From Nicotiana tabacum (Eukaryota; Streptophyta; Magnoliopsida; Solanales; Solanaceae): DNA of 64,000 nucleotides. The position numbers and the translations under genes are program-made. A model generated the notes under the pieces. The model searched no databases and was not told where the DNA came from. It saw only the letters and a program-made list of their open reading frames with translations. Positions 1 through 13,000 of this stretch are shown piece by piece. The stretch lies in contig NC_134102.1 in the NCBI RefSeq assembly GCF_000715075.1, positions 44,835,348 to 44,899,347 of the forward strand. The letters run 5' to 3'. Each line of letters opens with the position of its first letter. Position 1 is the stretch's first letter.

Positions 1-365
1 ATTTTTGATAAAGAGAATTGAATGTAAAACGGGCTTTGTAGTTACCGTTCCGAAGCGATATCAGAGCATTGAATGTTAGACGGGCTTTGTAGTTACCATT
101 CCGAAGCGATATCAGAGCACTGAATATTCGACGGGCTTTGTTACCGTTTTGAAGCGATATCAGAGCATTGAATATTAGATGGGCTTTGTTACCATTCCGA
201 AGCGATATTAGAGCATTGAATGTTAGACGGGCTTTATTACGGTTCTGAATCGATATCAAAGTATTGAATGTTCGATGGGCTTTGTTATTATTCCGTATCG
301 ATATCAGAGCATTGAATGTTCGACGGGCTTTGTTACTGTGCTGAAACGATATCCGAGAATTGAGA
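1..365. repeat. 48-bp minisatellite, about 7 copies
   Basis: Tandem array in which the block around 'gaagcgatatcagagcattg' recurs. The gatatc/gatatt core falls at 57, 108, 156, 204, 252, 300 and 348, so the period is 51 once and then exactly 48 bp. Units differ by scattered substitutions. The array begins at or before the window edge and fades after about 365. No function is evident; it may belong to an LTR or untranslated region of an element lying to the left. Confidence 0.9.
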
Positions 366-1239
366 GGACAGTAAAATATTTGCACGATGGGAGTAACAGG
401 AAAGAAAATTTCCGCATGATGTGAGAGACAGGAATGTAAAATCCCCACGCGGTGGGAGAGACAAGAATTGAAAATCTGGGAGTATTTTTGATTTTTTGAA
501 AGATGATGTCGAACCAGGGAAAGTCCTTGCTTGATTTTATTTTTAAAAATGTGACCGAACCCGCAGGTTGCCTACATATCTCGTTGAAATGAGAAACATG
601 TCCAGTGTAGTTCATGAAGGTTAGAGATAAAGGGGAGATGTTTTGGATTTTGAATTTCCTCAAGGAAAGAGTATGATATATTTTGGATTTTGATGTTGAT
701 GTCTCATGGGGAGACTTCTAGAGAAGAAACAGAGGAAGATATATAGATGTTTGTTATATTTTTTAAATTTTTGGGGAATGATCCCTTTGTAAGGATCTTC
801 GATCAACTGTGACCCAAGTTGCCAAACTTGACCGATTTGTCCAGTTAAGGACGAGAAAAATCGAACTTATTATAGGTTGCCTACGTATCTTGACACAAGG
901 TCAAGAATCAGGTACGCGTAGTTTGTGAAGGTCGGAGAGTATAAGGTGTATGGTTTTCAACACTTCTTTTACTCTCCTATTTTTGAAGGATTGCAACTAA
1001 CTACATTAATTGCATCAAAGATATGTATATAATGCAAGGGTTTATACAAACTCGGAGTGATGCCTCGTTGTATCCATGATTGGGTGTGGTGCCTCTGGAG
1101 TTGAAGAGTGACTCCGTCTAGAAGATGTGCCCCAACTGCTCCTTCGAACAGTTGCTTCGATGCCCCTTGACTATTTGTGAGACAGTTGTTGTGGTTGTCT
1201 CCCAACTGATTGCAGGGATGTTTTGTTGCAACATTCGAG
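366..1239. repeat. Non-coding diverged repeat with a duplicated motif
   Basis: No credible gene. Two diverged copies of a segment centred on 'aggttgcctacatatct' / 'aggttgcctacgtatct', followed by a gtagtt block, lie at about 552-617 and 862-934. The type of repeat is familiar from solanaceous intergenic DNA, but I cannot assign it to a named family. Short reading frames here, for example 304-663 and 969-1247 on the minus strand, show no domain. Confidence 0.5.
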
Positions 1240-1661
1240 CTGTCCACAAGAACCTTTTCGTGATTGTCCCCGACTATTAGTCAGGGTGATTATCTGTTCA
1301 AGATATAGAAATATAGTGAGAGTAGTGTCATCATAAAATGATGGAATTGAGAATTGTAACTAACACTGCCCTGATTGTTTGATTGATGTTCTACAATGTC
1401 TGATGTCGAATGCTATTTTCCGTGTAGTCCCAGGATGATGCATCTTTCAACTGTTCACAGGAACCATTTGATGATAGTCCCCGGTTTACAATCGGCAACG
1501 ATGTTCTGATCTAAATATAGAAAAGTGGTGGGAGTATGGAAGTCATGAAAAATTATGGAGTTTATTGTAAAACTACTACTCCCTGACTATCTAACTGATG
1601 TTCCACCAAGTACGAGACCAGATGTTATCTCCTGTGAAGTGCCCGGGATGATGTTCCTACA
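1240..1661. repeat. Two tandem diverged copies of a ~211-bp unit
   Basis: The segment starting 'ctgtccacaagaacc' at 1240 is repeated from 'ctgttcacaggaacc' at 1451. The copies stay colinear through a 'gtcccc' block, an 'atatagaaa' block and a final 'gggatgatg' block. They are clearly diverged but homologous end to end, so this is an old tandem duplication. No coding potential is seen. The stretch 1662-1711 holds nothing I recognise. Confidence 0.75.
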
Positions 1662-1711
1662 AAACTCAGAGGAGAAAATGTTAGAATCCCTCTTGAAATC
1701 ACGAATCGTAC

Positions 1712-2244
1712 TCTAATTCAAGCCTAATAAAACTAATAAACTTTTAACTTCCAAAACTCATGCCGAACCATATCAAATCAACTTCGAATGACTTCAAATT
1801 TTGTATGCAAGTCCCAAATGACACAACGGACCTACTCTAACTCCCGGAATAGAAATTCGAACTCGATATCAACAAAGTCAACTCCTAGTCAAACCTCTTA
1901 ACCTTCCAAACCTTCAACTTTCCAACTTTCGCCAAAAAGTACCAAATCAACCTACAGACCTCCAAATCAAAATTCGGACATACACCTAAGTCCAAAATCA
2001 CCATACGAAGCTATTGTAATCATCAAAATACCATTCTAGAGTCGTCTATACAAAAGTCAAACTCCGGTCAACTCTTTCAACATAAGCTTCCAACCTTGGG
2101 ACTAAGTGTCCCAATTCACTCCAACATTTCCCCAAAACCAAATAAACAACCCCGGAAAGTCACATAACCACAAATGTACATAGAAGAAGCAATACATATG
2201 GGAACGTGGTTACAATGCACAAAATTACCGGTCGGGTCATTATA
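1712..2244 (-). mobile_element. Partial 3' LTR of chromovirus A (U3 start only)
   Basis: Read on the minus strand, an LTR starts at 2244 with the gypsy-type head tataatgacccgaccgg directly after a polypurine tract, and runs to about 1712, where it is truncated. It is colinear with the U3 start of LTR Z (36790-37327), including a shared 'ctaagtccaaaat' block, and more distantly with the LTRs of C, L and E. The rest of the LTR, including the TATA region, is missing. Confidence 0.75.
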
Positions 2245-2260
2245 TTACCCCCTCTTAAAC
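2245..2260 (-). other. Polypurine tract of element A
   Basis: On the minus strand the sequence gtttaagaggggg sits immediately before the LTR start. This is the primer site for plus-strand DNA synthesis in LTR retrotransposons. It fixes the orientation of A and the start of its 3' LTR. Confidence 0.7.
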
Positions 2261-3572
2261 AAACGTTCATCCTTGAGCGGGTCTAGAATCATAACTGGAG
2301 TCTCAAAAAGGTGTAGATATATGCTTTGCATCTCCCGCTCGATTTCCCATGTAGCCTCCTCGGCTGGCTGACCTCTCTAATGCACCTTCACCAAAGCTAT
2401 ATTCTTCGACCTCAACTTTCAAACCTACCAGTCCAAGATGGCCACCGGCTCCATATCATAGATCAAATCTCCATCTAGCTATACTATGCTAAAGTCCAAA
2501 ATTTGTGAAGGATCAACATAATACTTCTAAAGCATCGAAACGTGAAATACTAGGTGAACATTTGATAGACTAGGTGGTAAGGCAAGTCTGTAGGCCACCT
2601 CTCCAACTCTCTCAAGCACCTCAAATGGACCAATATACTTGGGACTCAACTTCCCTTTCTTCCCGAATCTCATCACACCCTTCATAGGTGAAACTCTAAG
2701 TAGAACCTTCTCACCCACTATATATGCAATATCACGAACCTTCCTGTCAGTATAACTCTTCTGCCTTGACTGTACTATACGAAGCAGTTCCCGAATCACC
2801 TCCACCTTCTCCAAGGCATCACAAACCAAGCCAGTGCCCAATAACCTAGCCTCCACAGGCTCTAACCAACAAGCCATAGACTGACATCTCCTCCCGTACA
2901 AGGCCTTATAAGGATCCATATGAATACTCGATTGAAAGCAGTTATTGTAGGAAAACTTTGCTAACAGAAGAAACTGAATCCATGAACCCCCAAATCAATG
3001 ACACAGGCATGTAACATGTCGTCCAAGATCTGAATAGTGCGCTCAGACTGTCCGTTCATCTGGGGATGAAATGTTGTACTTAGCTTTACCTATGTGCCCA
3101 ACTCTTGTTGCACCGCTCTCTAAAACTATGATGTGAACTGAGTGCCTCGATCCAAAATAATAGACACGAGCACACCATGAAGGCAAATAATCTCACGAAT
3201 GTAAATCTAATCCAGCCGCTCTGAAGGGTAGCGAGTCACAACTGGAATGGAGTGTGGAGATATGGTCAGTATGTCAACAATAACCCATACTGCATTGAAA
3301 TTACTTGTGATACGCTCTCACTTCCACTCTGGAATATCAAGTCTCTAAAGCAAACCACCAGGTCTCTGATGCTCGTACTTCACCTGCTGACAGTTAAAAC
3401 ATCGAGCAACATACTCAACAATATCCTTCTTCATCCTCCGCCATTAATAATGCTGCCTCAAATCCTTATTCATCTTCGCGACACCTGGATGAATGTAATA
3501 CCGTGAACTATAGGCCTCCCCAAGAAACAACTCATGCAACCCATCCATATTTGTAACACAGATCCGACCCTG
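2261..3572 (-). pseudogene. pol: Chromovirus A integrase plus chromodomain, broken
   Basis: 3' end of a Ty3/gypsy pol on the minus strand. Reading from 3572 downwards: the end of the RNase H-integrase linker; the integrase zinc-binding region (YYIHPGVAKM near 3480, then a CFNCQQVKYEHQ block near 3380); a damaged catalytic core in which the first Asp block (MDF..G) appears deleted, while ILDRGTQF and NGQSERTIQ survive; and an uninterrupted C-terminal segment at 2527-2919 with FGKKGKLSPKYIGPF and FHVSML. A chromodomain-like tail follows (VAILD..., KLRSKNIA, EEATWE, near 2300-2420), with stops. The order and chromodomain fit the Tekay/Del chromovirus lineage. Multiple stops and frameshifts make it a pseudogene. 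It is interrupted at 3572/3573 by B, and its upstream part is not in the window. Confidence 0.85.
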
Positions 3573-4782
3573 TGTTACACCCCACTTAAATAAAGTATGA
3601 TAAGAGCGGATCATAGCGTGACCAATCAGTTGGAGACACGTCCGAAGCCAGAAGTTGCTCATAAATTTTAGTTGGTCTATGCCAAGTGTCTCCTCGTGCG
3701 CTGCAACTGGAGTGGGGCGACCCATTTTGTGTGTGGAAATGGCGGAAATTCCTATGCTTGGTAACAATATAAAAGGGCAGTGAGGCTCTTTCTCTTTCAT
3801 TCTAGAAGTATCATCAGAACTCAAAATAGTCTCAATGCCGTTTTATAATTTCCTAGCATATTAAGGCAAAATCGAAGGTAAATCTGGAATTGGCAAGATC
3901 TAACTTAAAGAGCTTGGATCATCGCCTTCATCGAGTGAAATCGATTCCAAAGATTCATTAAGGGGTGAAGCTAACCACCATAGAAGTGTAATTAGTTACC
4001 TGACCAGGTACGTAGGGAAACCTACTTTCTTGGAATGAGTTCGTGTAAGCCTCTCCTTCTTTCCAAGTGACTCATGTGCTGTAAAGTGTAGTTGTTCTAA
4101 GTACTCTCAATGATGTTGTTCTTGTTCCTATGCAGTTTGCTGGTAGCACATCCTTCAAAGTCTACATTGTTTCCAATTGGTATTCCTGTGGTCGGAAAAG
4201 TGTGTGTATGTGTTCAGGTCGGAATCATGTACTCGTACCTTTTATGCCATGAATCTGATTTAATTTTATTTTCTTAGCCTTACATAATCATTACATTATC
4301 CGTACTGACACCCCTTCATTTTGGACGATGTGTTCATGCCCATAGGTACAGATAGACACGGTGACGCCCCTCCCTAGTAGGTGCATGATTCAGCTGTTGA
4401 TTATTGCTCTCCTCTCCTTCGGAGTAGCAATTCAGAAGTCAATAGGTATGTAGGGAGATGTTGTAAATGGTTTGAGTACGGTGGGACCCTGTCCCGACTT
4501 AGTTGTGTACGTGTACGTTCTTTTGGTACTCTTAGAGGCTTGCAAGCTAGAGTCTAGTTGTATGTAGGGGTAGTTTCCATTTGTTAAGAAATGTTGTAAT
4601 ATGTATGAAATGCCAGTGTTGTCCTTGTTATTCAGTGTACTCATTCTAAATTTTGGTGATTCTTACTTGGAGGCCTTAATGCTCCAGAACTCCTGAATGA
4701 AAGGTCGAAAGAGCATGCATTGGTTCGCATGAAACTTCAGGCGTTGCGTGCTGGTCACACCTTCCAAGGTTGGGGTATGACA
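3573..4782 (+). mobile_element. 5' LTR of chromovirus B
   Basis: Begins tgttacacccc and ends ggggtatgaca, giving TG...CA ends, 1210 bp, with a tRNA-Met type primer site right after. It is the same family as the LTR of K (29607): shared start, a TATA box, a 'ggtacgtagggaaac' type block and a conserved 'ccgtactgac' block near the 3' end. It is shorter than K's LTR because it lacks the internal tandem array seen there. It is inserted into the integrase remnant of A; the matching right flank of A is not present. Confidence 0.9.
3768..3776 (+). promoter_or_regulatory. TATA box of B LTR
   Basis: The motif tataaaagg lies about 195 bp into the LTR, at the position corresponding to tataaaaag at 29802 in K's LTR. 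It is the likely core promoter of the element. Transcription today is unknown. Confidence 0.6.
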
Positions 4783-4785
4783 CAC

Positions 4786-4798
4786 TTGGTATCAGAGT
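4786..4798 (+). other. Primer binding site (tRNA-Met type) of B
   Basis: 'ttggtatcagagt' starts four bases after the LTR end. TGGTATCAGAG is complementary to the 3' end of initiator tRNA-Met, the primer used by many plant Ty3/gypsy and Ty1/copia elements. This sets the LTR 3' boundary and the plus orientation. Confidence 0.85.
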
Positions 4799-4941
4799 GG
4801 GTTATATCCTCGAAAGTGTGCAAGCCGTATCTAGTAGAGTCTTGTTTATGGGTATGTTGTGTACCATACTTATAAACATGAGGCTACAGGATATTTAGAA
4901 TGAATAACCTTCTTATCCCTATATTGTTTATCTATATAGCA

Positions 4942-6297
4942 ATGTTGATCACGAGACGTTAAGCACTTGTTCAGGGACTAAACGAAGAAGTAGAAGAAGG
5001 TACCAGTCAGGTTCCACCAGCCCTTGTGGGTCAGCATGGACCCTACGATGAGGTTGGGACCCAGGTCTCGGGGACAGCACCACCACCCCCATGCCCGCCC
5101 AAAGAAGTTAATGCACCCCTTGTTCCTCCCCCAATTATTCTCGAGCAGGATTTAGACATGAGAAATGCAGTGCAGCTGTTGACTCAATTAGTGGCCTCTC
5201 ATGCCCAGCATCAGGCCCCTGCAATCTCAAATAGAGAAGTCAATACGAGTGTCCGGGATTTCATAAATTTGGACCCCCCAGTGTTTATAGGAATGGACCC
5301 CAATCCCCAGAATTTTCTAGACCAAATACAACGGACCTTGCAAGTTATGCATGCCACTGATGTGGAGTCCGTGGAGCTTGCCTCATATAGATTGTGAGAT
5401 GTTGTTGTGACTTGGTATTTGATGTGGGAGCTGTCTAAGGGACCTCTTGCCCTACCGGTGGGATGGAAAGTGCTTTTTGAAGCCTTCCTGCAGCAGTACT
5501 TGCCTATTGAGCTCCGCCGAGCTAAGCAAGACAGATTCTTACGATTGGAACAAGGTAACATGAGTGGTAGGGAGTACAACATGCAGTTTAAATCCTTGGA
5601 CAAGTATGCTCCCTTGATTATAGGGGAGATGAGTGATGGAGTGCACCGATTTGTGGGTGGATTAGGACCACATCTGATTAATGAATGCACCACAGCTTCC
5701 CTGAGCCCAAACATGGACATTGATCATATACAAGCCTATGTCCAGAGCTTAGAGGATCGAAAAAGGCAACAACGAGATGCTCGAGAACACCAACGGGGCC
5801 AACATAAAAGAGCCCGGTCTGCATGTCACATGGGAGAACCATGAGGTGAGTTTAGACCTTCATTTCTTCGGCACCCATCTAATTTGGTAGCCAGTGCAAT
5901 GTCACAGTTTCAAGATAGGAGCCGTGGTCGGATTTCCTATTCTGGTCAGATTTAGAATCCTCGAGGACAGAGCTCACAATATAGTGGAGGTCCTGGTAAG
6001 ATGAGGCCCCAGTGTCGCATTGTGGCTGGTGTGGCAGGAATCATTTCGGGCTTTGCCATCGGGATTTCAAATTTGTTCTCTTCTTGTGGGCAGCCTGGTC
6101 ACAACATGTGCTTGTTCCCAACGAGGAATGTGGATGGTGGGATACCACCAACGGGATCTGCAATAACTTCTTCCTCGACAGAGCACCCTAGTGAACAAGG
6201 TATGCGGCCGCCGATGGGAAATGGTAAAGGTAGGAGTGGAATGCCTAGCCCAGGTGGGCAACAACAGAATAGCATCTATGCATTGTCAGGGCAATGA
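4942..6297 (+). pseudogene. gag: Chromovirus B gag, single frame with nonsense codons
   Basis: Gag encodes the capsid/nucleocapsid protein that packages the element RNA. One reading frame can be followed from the ATG at 4942 into protease at 6724. It is broken by in-frame stops (TAA near 4960, TGA at 5395, TGA at 5842, TAG near 5953, TGA at 6295). It shows a proline-rich N-terminus, a retrotransposon gag core (VRDFINLDPPVF, FLDQIQRTLQVMHA, then FEAFLQQYLPIELRRAKQ and LEQGNMSGREY) and a basic stretch. A CCHC knuckle near 6076 has its first Cys replaced by Phe (FSSCGQPGHNMC). The TGA at 5395 falls where relatives have Arg, consistent with CGA to TGA. It is not functional. Confidence 0.88.
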
Positions 6298-6318
6298 AAT
6301 TTAGAGTCATCACCCGAC

Positions 6319-6782
6319 GTGGTCATAGGTATGTTGTCCGTATTCTCCCTTAATATGTATGCTCTGATAGATCCAGGATCCACTTTGTCGTGCGTTTCCC
6401 CGTTTGTTGCTAGCAGGTGTGGTAAGAAACCAGAATTGTTACATCAACCATTTGAAGTGTCCATGTCCGTGGGTGAATCTGTGGTAGTTAGGTGGGTGTA
6501 TCAGGGTTATGATGTGGTGATTCATGATCGTCATACCCTGGCTGATTTGAATGAATTTTAAATGATAGAGTTTGATGTCATCATGGGCATAGATTGGTTG
6601 GCCTCTTGCTATGCTACCATGGATTGTTGGAAGAAATTTGTCCGCTTTAGCTTTCCTGGAGGACCTGTAATCGAATGGAAGGGAGATTTCGCAGCGCCAA
6701 AATCTTACCTTAAGGCCGGAAGATGATCACGAAAGGATGTTCTATCATTTGGTACTGATGCAAGATGCGGAGGTTGAGCCTT
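6319..6782 (+). pseudogene. pol: Chromovirus B aspartic protease, truncated before RT
   Basis: Same frame as gag. The active-site motif DPGSTLS is intact at 6370-6390, followed by a typical retropepsin fold (VSMSVGESVVVRWVYQGY) and the conserved IMGIDWLASCYA near 6583. A TAA at 6559 and stops after 6724 break it. The reading stops at 6782, where the LTR of element C begins, so reverse transcriptase and integrase of B are absent from the window. The D remnant at 37328 overlaps the same protease region and so is a different copy, not B's continuation. Confidence 0.85.
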
Positions 6783-9700
6783 TGACACGACCCAAAATCC
6801 AACTAGTCGTGATGGCACCTAACCTCACCCGCTAGGTAAGCCAGTTAACCACTAACCAATTCCAATAACAATAAATGAAGCAATTAAGTAACGAAATTAT
6901 CTGAATCTTATACATTCCCCAAAAACTGGTATTACAAATCATGAGCTTCTAAGAATAGAGTTTACAAAGCGGAAATAAAATAAATACATAGTCTGTTTGA
7001 ATAGTACATAAATAGAATTTTACAGATCTAAAGCTACCACGAACAAGAGGCAGCCACAAGCGGGACGCAGGTACATCTTCAATCCAGCTCCCATCTAACA
7101 CATCAACATCTGCACGCAAGGTGCAAAAGTGTAGTATGAGTACAACCGACCACCCATGTACTCAATAAGTAACAAACCTAACCTTAGGTTGAAAGTAGTG
7201 ATGAGCTAACAGAAAGGTCAGGTCCAACACCAATATTCCACAACAGTTCATAACAGCATAGTACAATAACAAAGAAGAATCTCAGAAATAAAAGGCTTAG
7301 TTCGTTCATAGTTCCGGAAAAATAGGAATTTCTTTTCAAGTATCTCAGTGAAAATCCAAATCTTTTACCGAAAAGCTAATATACGAGTAAGTTTGAAAAC
7401 TGTGATTTTTCCCAAAAACTCCTTTCAACAAATAGTAAGATGTTTCATTTTCAGATAGCATGAGGAAGGTACTTCTCTATGCCTACATGCCAAGAGACAA
7501 GTAAAATTATAAATGTCCCCAAAACTGGGTAGCAGGAGGAAATGTACCTCTATGCATGTATCTCAAGTGCACATGTAAAATGTAATACATCCCGATGATG
7601 AGCTCATGTACTCACGCTCTGAGAGTACTCAATCTCACTGCCTCGCATTCTCTCTCACTATGCTCAGCACACTCAATCACCCTGTGTTGTACAATACCCA
7701 CTGCGGCATGTTGCCCGATCCCTGTTTATAGTCGACTGCGCTCACTGGGGGTGTGCAGACTCCGGAGGGGCTCCTTTCAGCCCAAGCATTATATCGCTGT
7801 AGCGTGCAACCCGACACAATCATATAAGTAGCCATAAAGATCATTGCGACGTGCAACCCAATCCACATAATGTAATCAATATATCGTTGCGGCGTGCAAC
7901 CCGATCCCATAAAATGTAATCAATATAACATGTTGCGGCGTGCAGCTCGATCCCAAAGTATCACTCTCACTCAGGCCCTCGGCCTCACTCAGTCATCAGT
8001 CTCTCTCATGGGCTCACAATGTCATGAAACTAGCCCGACAATAATGATATGATGTATCAATAAATAACTGAGACTGAGATATGATATGAATGCATGAATA
8101 TGAGTAAGTACAAAATATCAGTGAAATGACATTACGAAACGACCACTATGGGTCCAAACAATATCGGCATAATGCCCAAACATGATATCTAGCATGATTG
8201 ACAGTTTAACTACTTTATCACATGGTGAAAACACGGATATCAACAAAGTAGGACCACTATACAGTGCCATGGAAACAATAGAGTCCCAATTCACATGGTG
8301 CACGCCCACACGCCCGTCACATAGCATGTGCGTCACCTCAACACTAATCACATAATACGTATTTCGGGGTTTCATACCCTCAGCACTAAGATTAGAAGAG
8401 TTACTTACCTCGAACAAGCCAATACCAATGCCGAGCGAGCTAAACGATGCTCCAAAGATGCCATCCCGCGCGTTCCGACCTCTGAATGGCTCGAAACTAA
8501 CCAAAAATAACTCAAGTACATCAAACAACGCTAAAGGAAATGATCCCGATCGAAAAAGATCAAATCTTGAATCAAAAAGCCCAAAACCGCCCAAAAACCC
8601 AACCCGGGCCTGCATCTCGGAACCCGACAAAATTTACAAAATCCAACAATCCATTCAATTACGAGTCCAACCATGCTAGTTTCACTCAAATTCGACTCCA
8701 ATTCGATGTTCAAAACTCAAAAATTGACATTATGAAACTTTAAGCCAAAATCCCCAATTTCCTCTTTAAAATTCACAATCCCATTACCAAATACGAAGAT
8801 AGATTCATGAAATATAACCAAACACCGAGTAGAGAACACTTACCCCAATTCATATGGTGAAAATTGCTTCAAGAATTGCCTCAATCCGAGCTCCATAGCT
8901 CCCAAAATGATAAAATGGCCAAAACCCCCGAAATGACATTTAATATAATCTGCCCAGCTATTACACTTCGCGAACACGGACAATTCCACGCGTCCGCAGA
9001 GAACAAATGCCCACCAGCTGAAATTTCTCTTTCGCGAACGCAGCACCACAGACGCGAACGCGATGAACAAACTCCTAGCGCTACGTGATCACATACCACA
9101 CTTCACGATCGCGAAGAACAAACGCCTGACATCCTCAGTCCTTCCTTCCTACTACACGAACGCATCTCCAAGCTCGCGAACGCACTGAACAAATGCCTCA
9201 ACCTCCCCGAACGTGACGTTGGACTCGCGAACGCGATGAACAATCCTACTCAGTCATCCAACAACCCTACGTGATCGCATTCTATACTTTGCGATCGCAA
9301 TTAAGGAAACCTGAAGCCCAGAATTCTGCAGAACCAGCAAATGCAAATATGAAGGAAAATAGCCCGAAATCAATCCGCAACACGCCCGTGCCCCTCGGGA
9401 TCACGTCCGAACATCCCAACAAGTCCCATAACATAATACGGACCTACTCGAGGCCTCAAAACCCACATATCAACATCGAAATGACGAATCACACCTCAGC
9501 TCGAAATCAATGAACTTTACAACTTCAAACTTCCACAACTGATACTGAACCCTATCAAATCACGTCCGATTGACCTCAAATTTTGCACACAAGTCACATT
9601 TGACATTGCGGACCTGCTCCAACTTCCGGAATCTGAATCCGACCCCGATATCAAAAAGTCCACACCCGGTCAAACTTTCCAAAATTTAAACTTTCGCCAT

Positions 9701-10009
9701 TTCGAGCCAAATTCAACCACGGACCTCCAAATCACAATCTGGACGCGCTCCTAAGTCCAAAATCACCCAACGGCGCTAACAGAACCATCAAAATTCCAAT
9801 CCGAGGTCAAATGCTAAAAGTCAAACTTGGTTAACGCTTTCAAATTAAAAGCTCCCTAGTTGAGAATCATTCTTCCAAATCAGTCCCGAATAACCTGAAA
9901 ACCAAAACCGACAATTCATACAAGTCAAAATACATCATACGGAGCTACTCACGCCCGTAAACTACCGAGTCAAGTGCAAATTCTCAAAATGCCCGGTCGG
10001 ATCGTTATA
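6783..10009 (-). mobile_element. 3' LTR of element C (3.2 kb)
   Basis: On the minus strand it starts tataacgatccgaccggg at 10009 and ends gggtcgtgtca at 6783. Within it, in the element's direction: a U3 start shared with other families, a CpG-rich block (about 8960-9300), a TATA-like stretch (8940-8949), a variable tandem array (about 7695-7960) and a conserved end (ctagcgggt...ggttaggtgcc). The first 1.1 kb at 6783-7921 matches the surviving part of the 5' LTR at 13895-15029. Confidence 0.88.
7695..7960 (-). repeat. Tandem array inside C LTR
   Basis: Repeats built on 'gcgtgcaacccgatcc' (plus-strand reading) recur at about 7803, 7843, 7884 and 7942, with a related copy near 7705. Spacing is about 40-57 bp. 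The equivalent position in L (59470-59735) carries eight units of a gtgaccacgcc motif. Confidence 0.75.
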
Positions 10010-10026
10010 TCCTCCCCCACTTAAAC
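10010..10026 (-). other. Polypurine tract of element C
   Basis: On the minus strand gtttaagtgggggagga lies directly before the LTR start, the standard second-strand primer site. Confidence 0.8.
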
Positions 10027-13000
10027 ATACGTTTGTCCTTGAACGTGTCTAGTTGTTCTCAAAGCCATCAAACTACCGTATAACCTTACCATGCACATAC
10101 CCGAGGGTGATCCCACGTCACCCTATCCCATACAGGTCCGATAACACAACATAACTGAAATATCTCAATTCAAACTAGCCCACAAGCCTTCGAATCCAAT
10201 TTCCAACATCAGGAATTTGTTATAAGATCATAATTTTGCATCTACATACTGTATAAGTCTGAGCAAGCTGGACCAAGCCGCAACCATGACCCAATACTCA
10301 AAACGCAAATACCACATAGCTCAAATGCTCGAAGCAATGATTCCTAATCATAGTAGCTGCTCAAATCAACCTAATACCGGTAATAACCTCACATCAAACA
10401 AAGCTTTGTTCTAAACCTTCGTACACTGCCAATGATGAAAGAAATATGCAGAACTCATAACCATTCATTAGATCAACAAGTCATGGTACTCCATCTCCTT
10501 CGACAAGAACTATAGTAAATTTCTAAGCCGACTTTCGATATTATCCTTCCAAATATACCACAATCAAATCTGATAGCACCCATCCTAGATCCGACGACTT
10601 CATCTTATCAAATACCAGCTACTCTACTGACATGACACACCAATACTATCTATAGCCACAACCCGTGTAATCTGTGCACCAATAAACAACATTTCAATTG
10701 TACTCAATCACGAACATGACTCAAACAAGAGAACCGTCCCGCAAGCTCGACGGGTGCCACCCCAACGCAATGCTAAGAACCCATCACACCGTAAACTATA
10801 ACACACGAATCTAACACAAAGGATCATATCTCAACATAACTCTGCCGCCATGCGTGACCCCATCCAAACACTGAGACATATGAAATACCTCAGCCACCAT
10901 GCTCAAAATCAATAATCACACGCAATCCGATATCAAGTACTCAGAGTGCATTACCATAACCATGTAGAAGCAAACGACACAATGCCATACAATCCCGAAA
11001 GAACATAACCAATGCGCAATCAATCATGCATCACCCAAATACACATCTCGCGCAAATTCCGCTATAAGGCCCAAATAGAGCCGCACCAGGTGTGCTTATA
11101 ACAAACGAATCACAACTCCTCGTAGCATAGAAGAGTAACTCACAGATTATTTCAGAACACGAATAAGCCCAACAATAACAAAATGGCACATCCCTCAACA
11201 GTAGCAGTATTGAGCCAACCAATCCGGCTCGGTGTAGAATACACATCCTAATTGGGCCTACCAATGGACCCCAAATCAACTCTGGTCACCCACCAATAGA
11301 TAAGTAACCCTCCGAAAGCCCACAATGACTGAATCATAACACATACTATCAACTGGCTAGCTTCGGCCACAACCTCACAATCCACAACCATGAAACAATC
11401 TGCTCCTAAGAATGCCCAACCTCCAAATCCATAAAACACACGAATCACCATATCTGATCCTAACTTCACCGCCAGAATGCCTAACACATCTCTCGTAACG
11501 GTCATCCCCACGAGGAATACTTCTAAAATTCTTCCGTGCCATATAACAAAAATTTGAATATCAACAATCGATCAACCAGGAGAGTGCTACAGTACCAGTG
11601 AAGTATCCATAAATCAAAACACATTGCCCCTTCTGAAATGTATACTCTCATCAGGCCATACCGATTAGTAATATCATTTTCCTAGTCATCTGAAACAGTC
11701 CATGCTTCCTACGAATTTATGTCCTTCCCTTTAAAACTGAACTGTGACCTTGCACATGCAAATCTCAATCCCACACAATACACTGCATCTACCATGCAAT
11801 CCTTCGTAGAGTACAAGAATCTCATAATCAACTCTGAGTCACAAGAAGAATACATACTTGATCAGTCAGAAACCTTCCATTTGATCTCATCTTGGAGAAA
11901 ATTCCAATACGCACATATTGCTCACGCCGGTAAGAAATATACCCCCCGAGCCATGGTAAAAACCATTAAGAACTCTTCGAAACCCATTTGCACACAACCA
12001 AGCTATCAGAACTGAATCTCTCTAACTCAACCCAGCCATGCAGGTTGCCAAAACCCAAGAGTATTGCCACGAAACACCTGTGGAGACTAACCACATCATA
12101 AGTACCCAATGAACTGATTATATCTATTACTGTGCTAACCCAACCTACTTCCAAGCTGTCCTATTTCTCCAAGTCCTTTCCAAATTACTTTCAAATTGAT
12201 ACTTCTCCTTGATGGAACACCACGATCCTTAGCCAAATTTCACCACACAAGAGACCCTAGTATAAAACTACAACACCCTAAGGCCCATAAGCCGCTGACT
12301 CCTCTCATAAGCACCCCAAAGCACCACAACCGCGACACCTACTCTAAAGAGACCTTATGTGAACCTAAAATTGCTTCCTTCACCTTCTTGATACTGAAAT
12401 GCATAATCCATAATGATATAAAAGTGCCACAAGTCTCGACACCGTCCAATGCAAATATTAGATCCTAGCCATATACCAATCCAAAATTCCCAATTGCTAC
12501 ATATAATTCTTGAATCCATTAGAACCATTCTCAAAAGACATCTACTCTGCTCAAATCTCAATTGCACCGCCCCAAACGGGCCAAATGACTAGTGCCCCAT
12601 TAGCACGACGACACCCAAAGGAGTAATCCCCACCTTAACGTGACCAAGCAAATTCCTACTCCATGCACACTATGTCTTTCACGAATAACTACTCAATCAT
12701 TCCATGATTCCCATATACCCATAGAGTGTAATACAACCCATATCCAGAAATCCCCTTACTCGTGTCATCCTCAATCTCAACCCCTGCAGTCATAGCTGAT
12801 TCACCAGTATACCTCAAACCAAAACCAATACAATACATAATCGTGTAATCAACTCGTCGATAGCAGACTCCCCCACTTGGCTCAAAGCTATAGATTAAAA
12901 CACTCCATAATTCATAATACCCATACTCTATTACTGTCATAATATTGTGGTCAGTACAACGGATATTCTTCTCAAGCTTATACAACACCAACCATAAAAA

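Noticed and set aside
1..365. Regular short repeats that could suggest a CRISPR array
   Set aside because: Repeats are head-to-tail with no unique spacers, no cas-like genes are present, and the surroundings are clearly plant retrotransposon DNA.
304..1247. Minus-strand frames of 119 and 92 codons near the left edge
   Set aside because: No domain or compositional support; they overlap repeats and lack a conserved counterpart in the window.
9271..9513. Plus-strand frames in 8100-9500
   Set aside because: They are antisense to the C LTR and have no conserved equivalent in L or the solo LTR.
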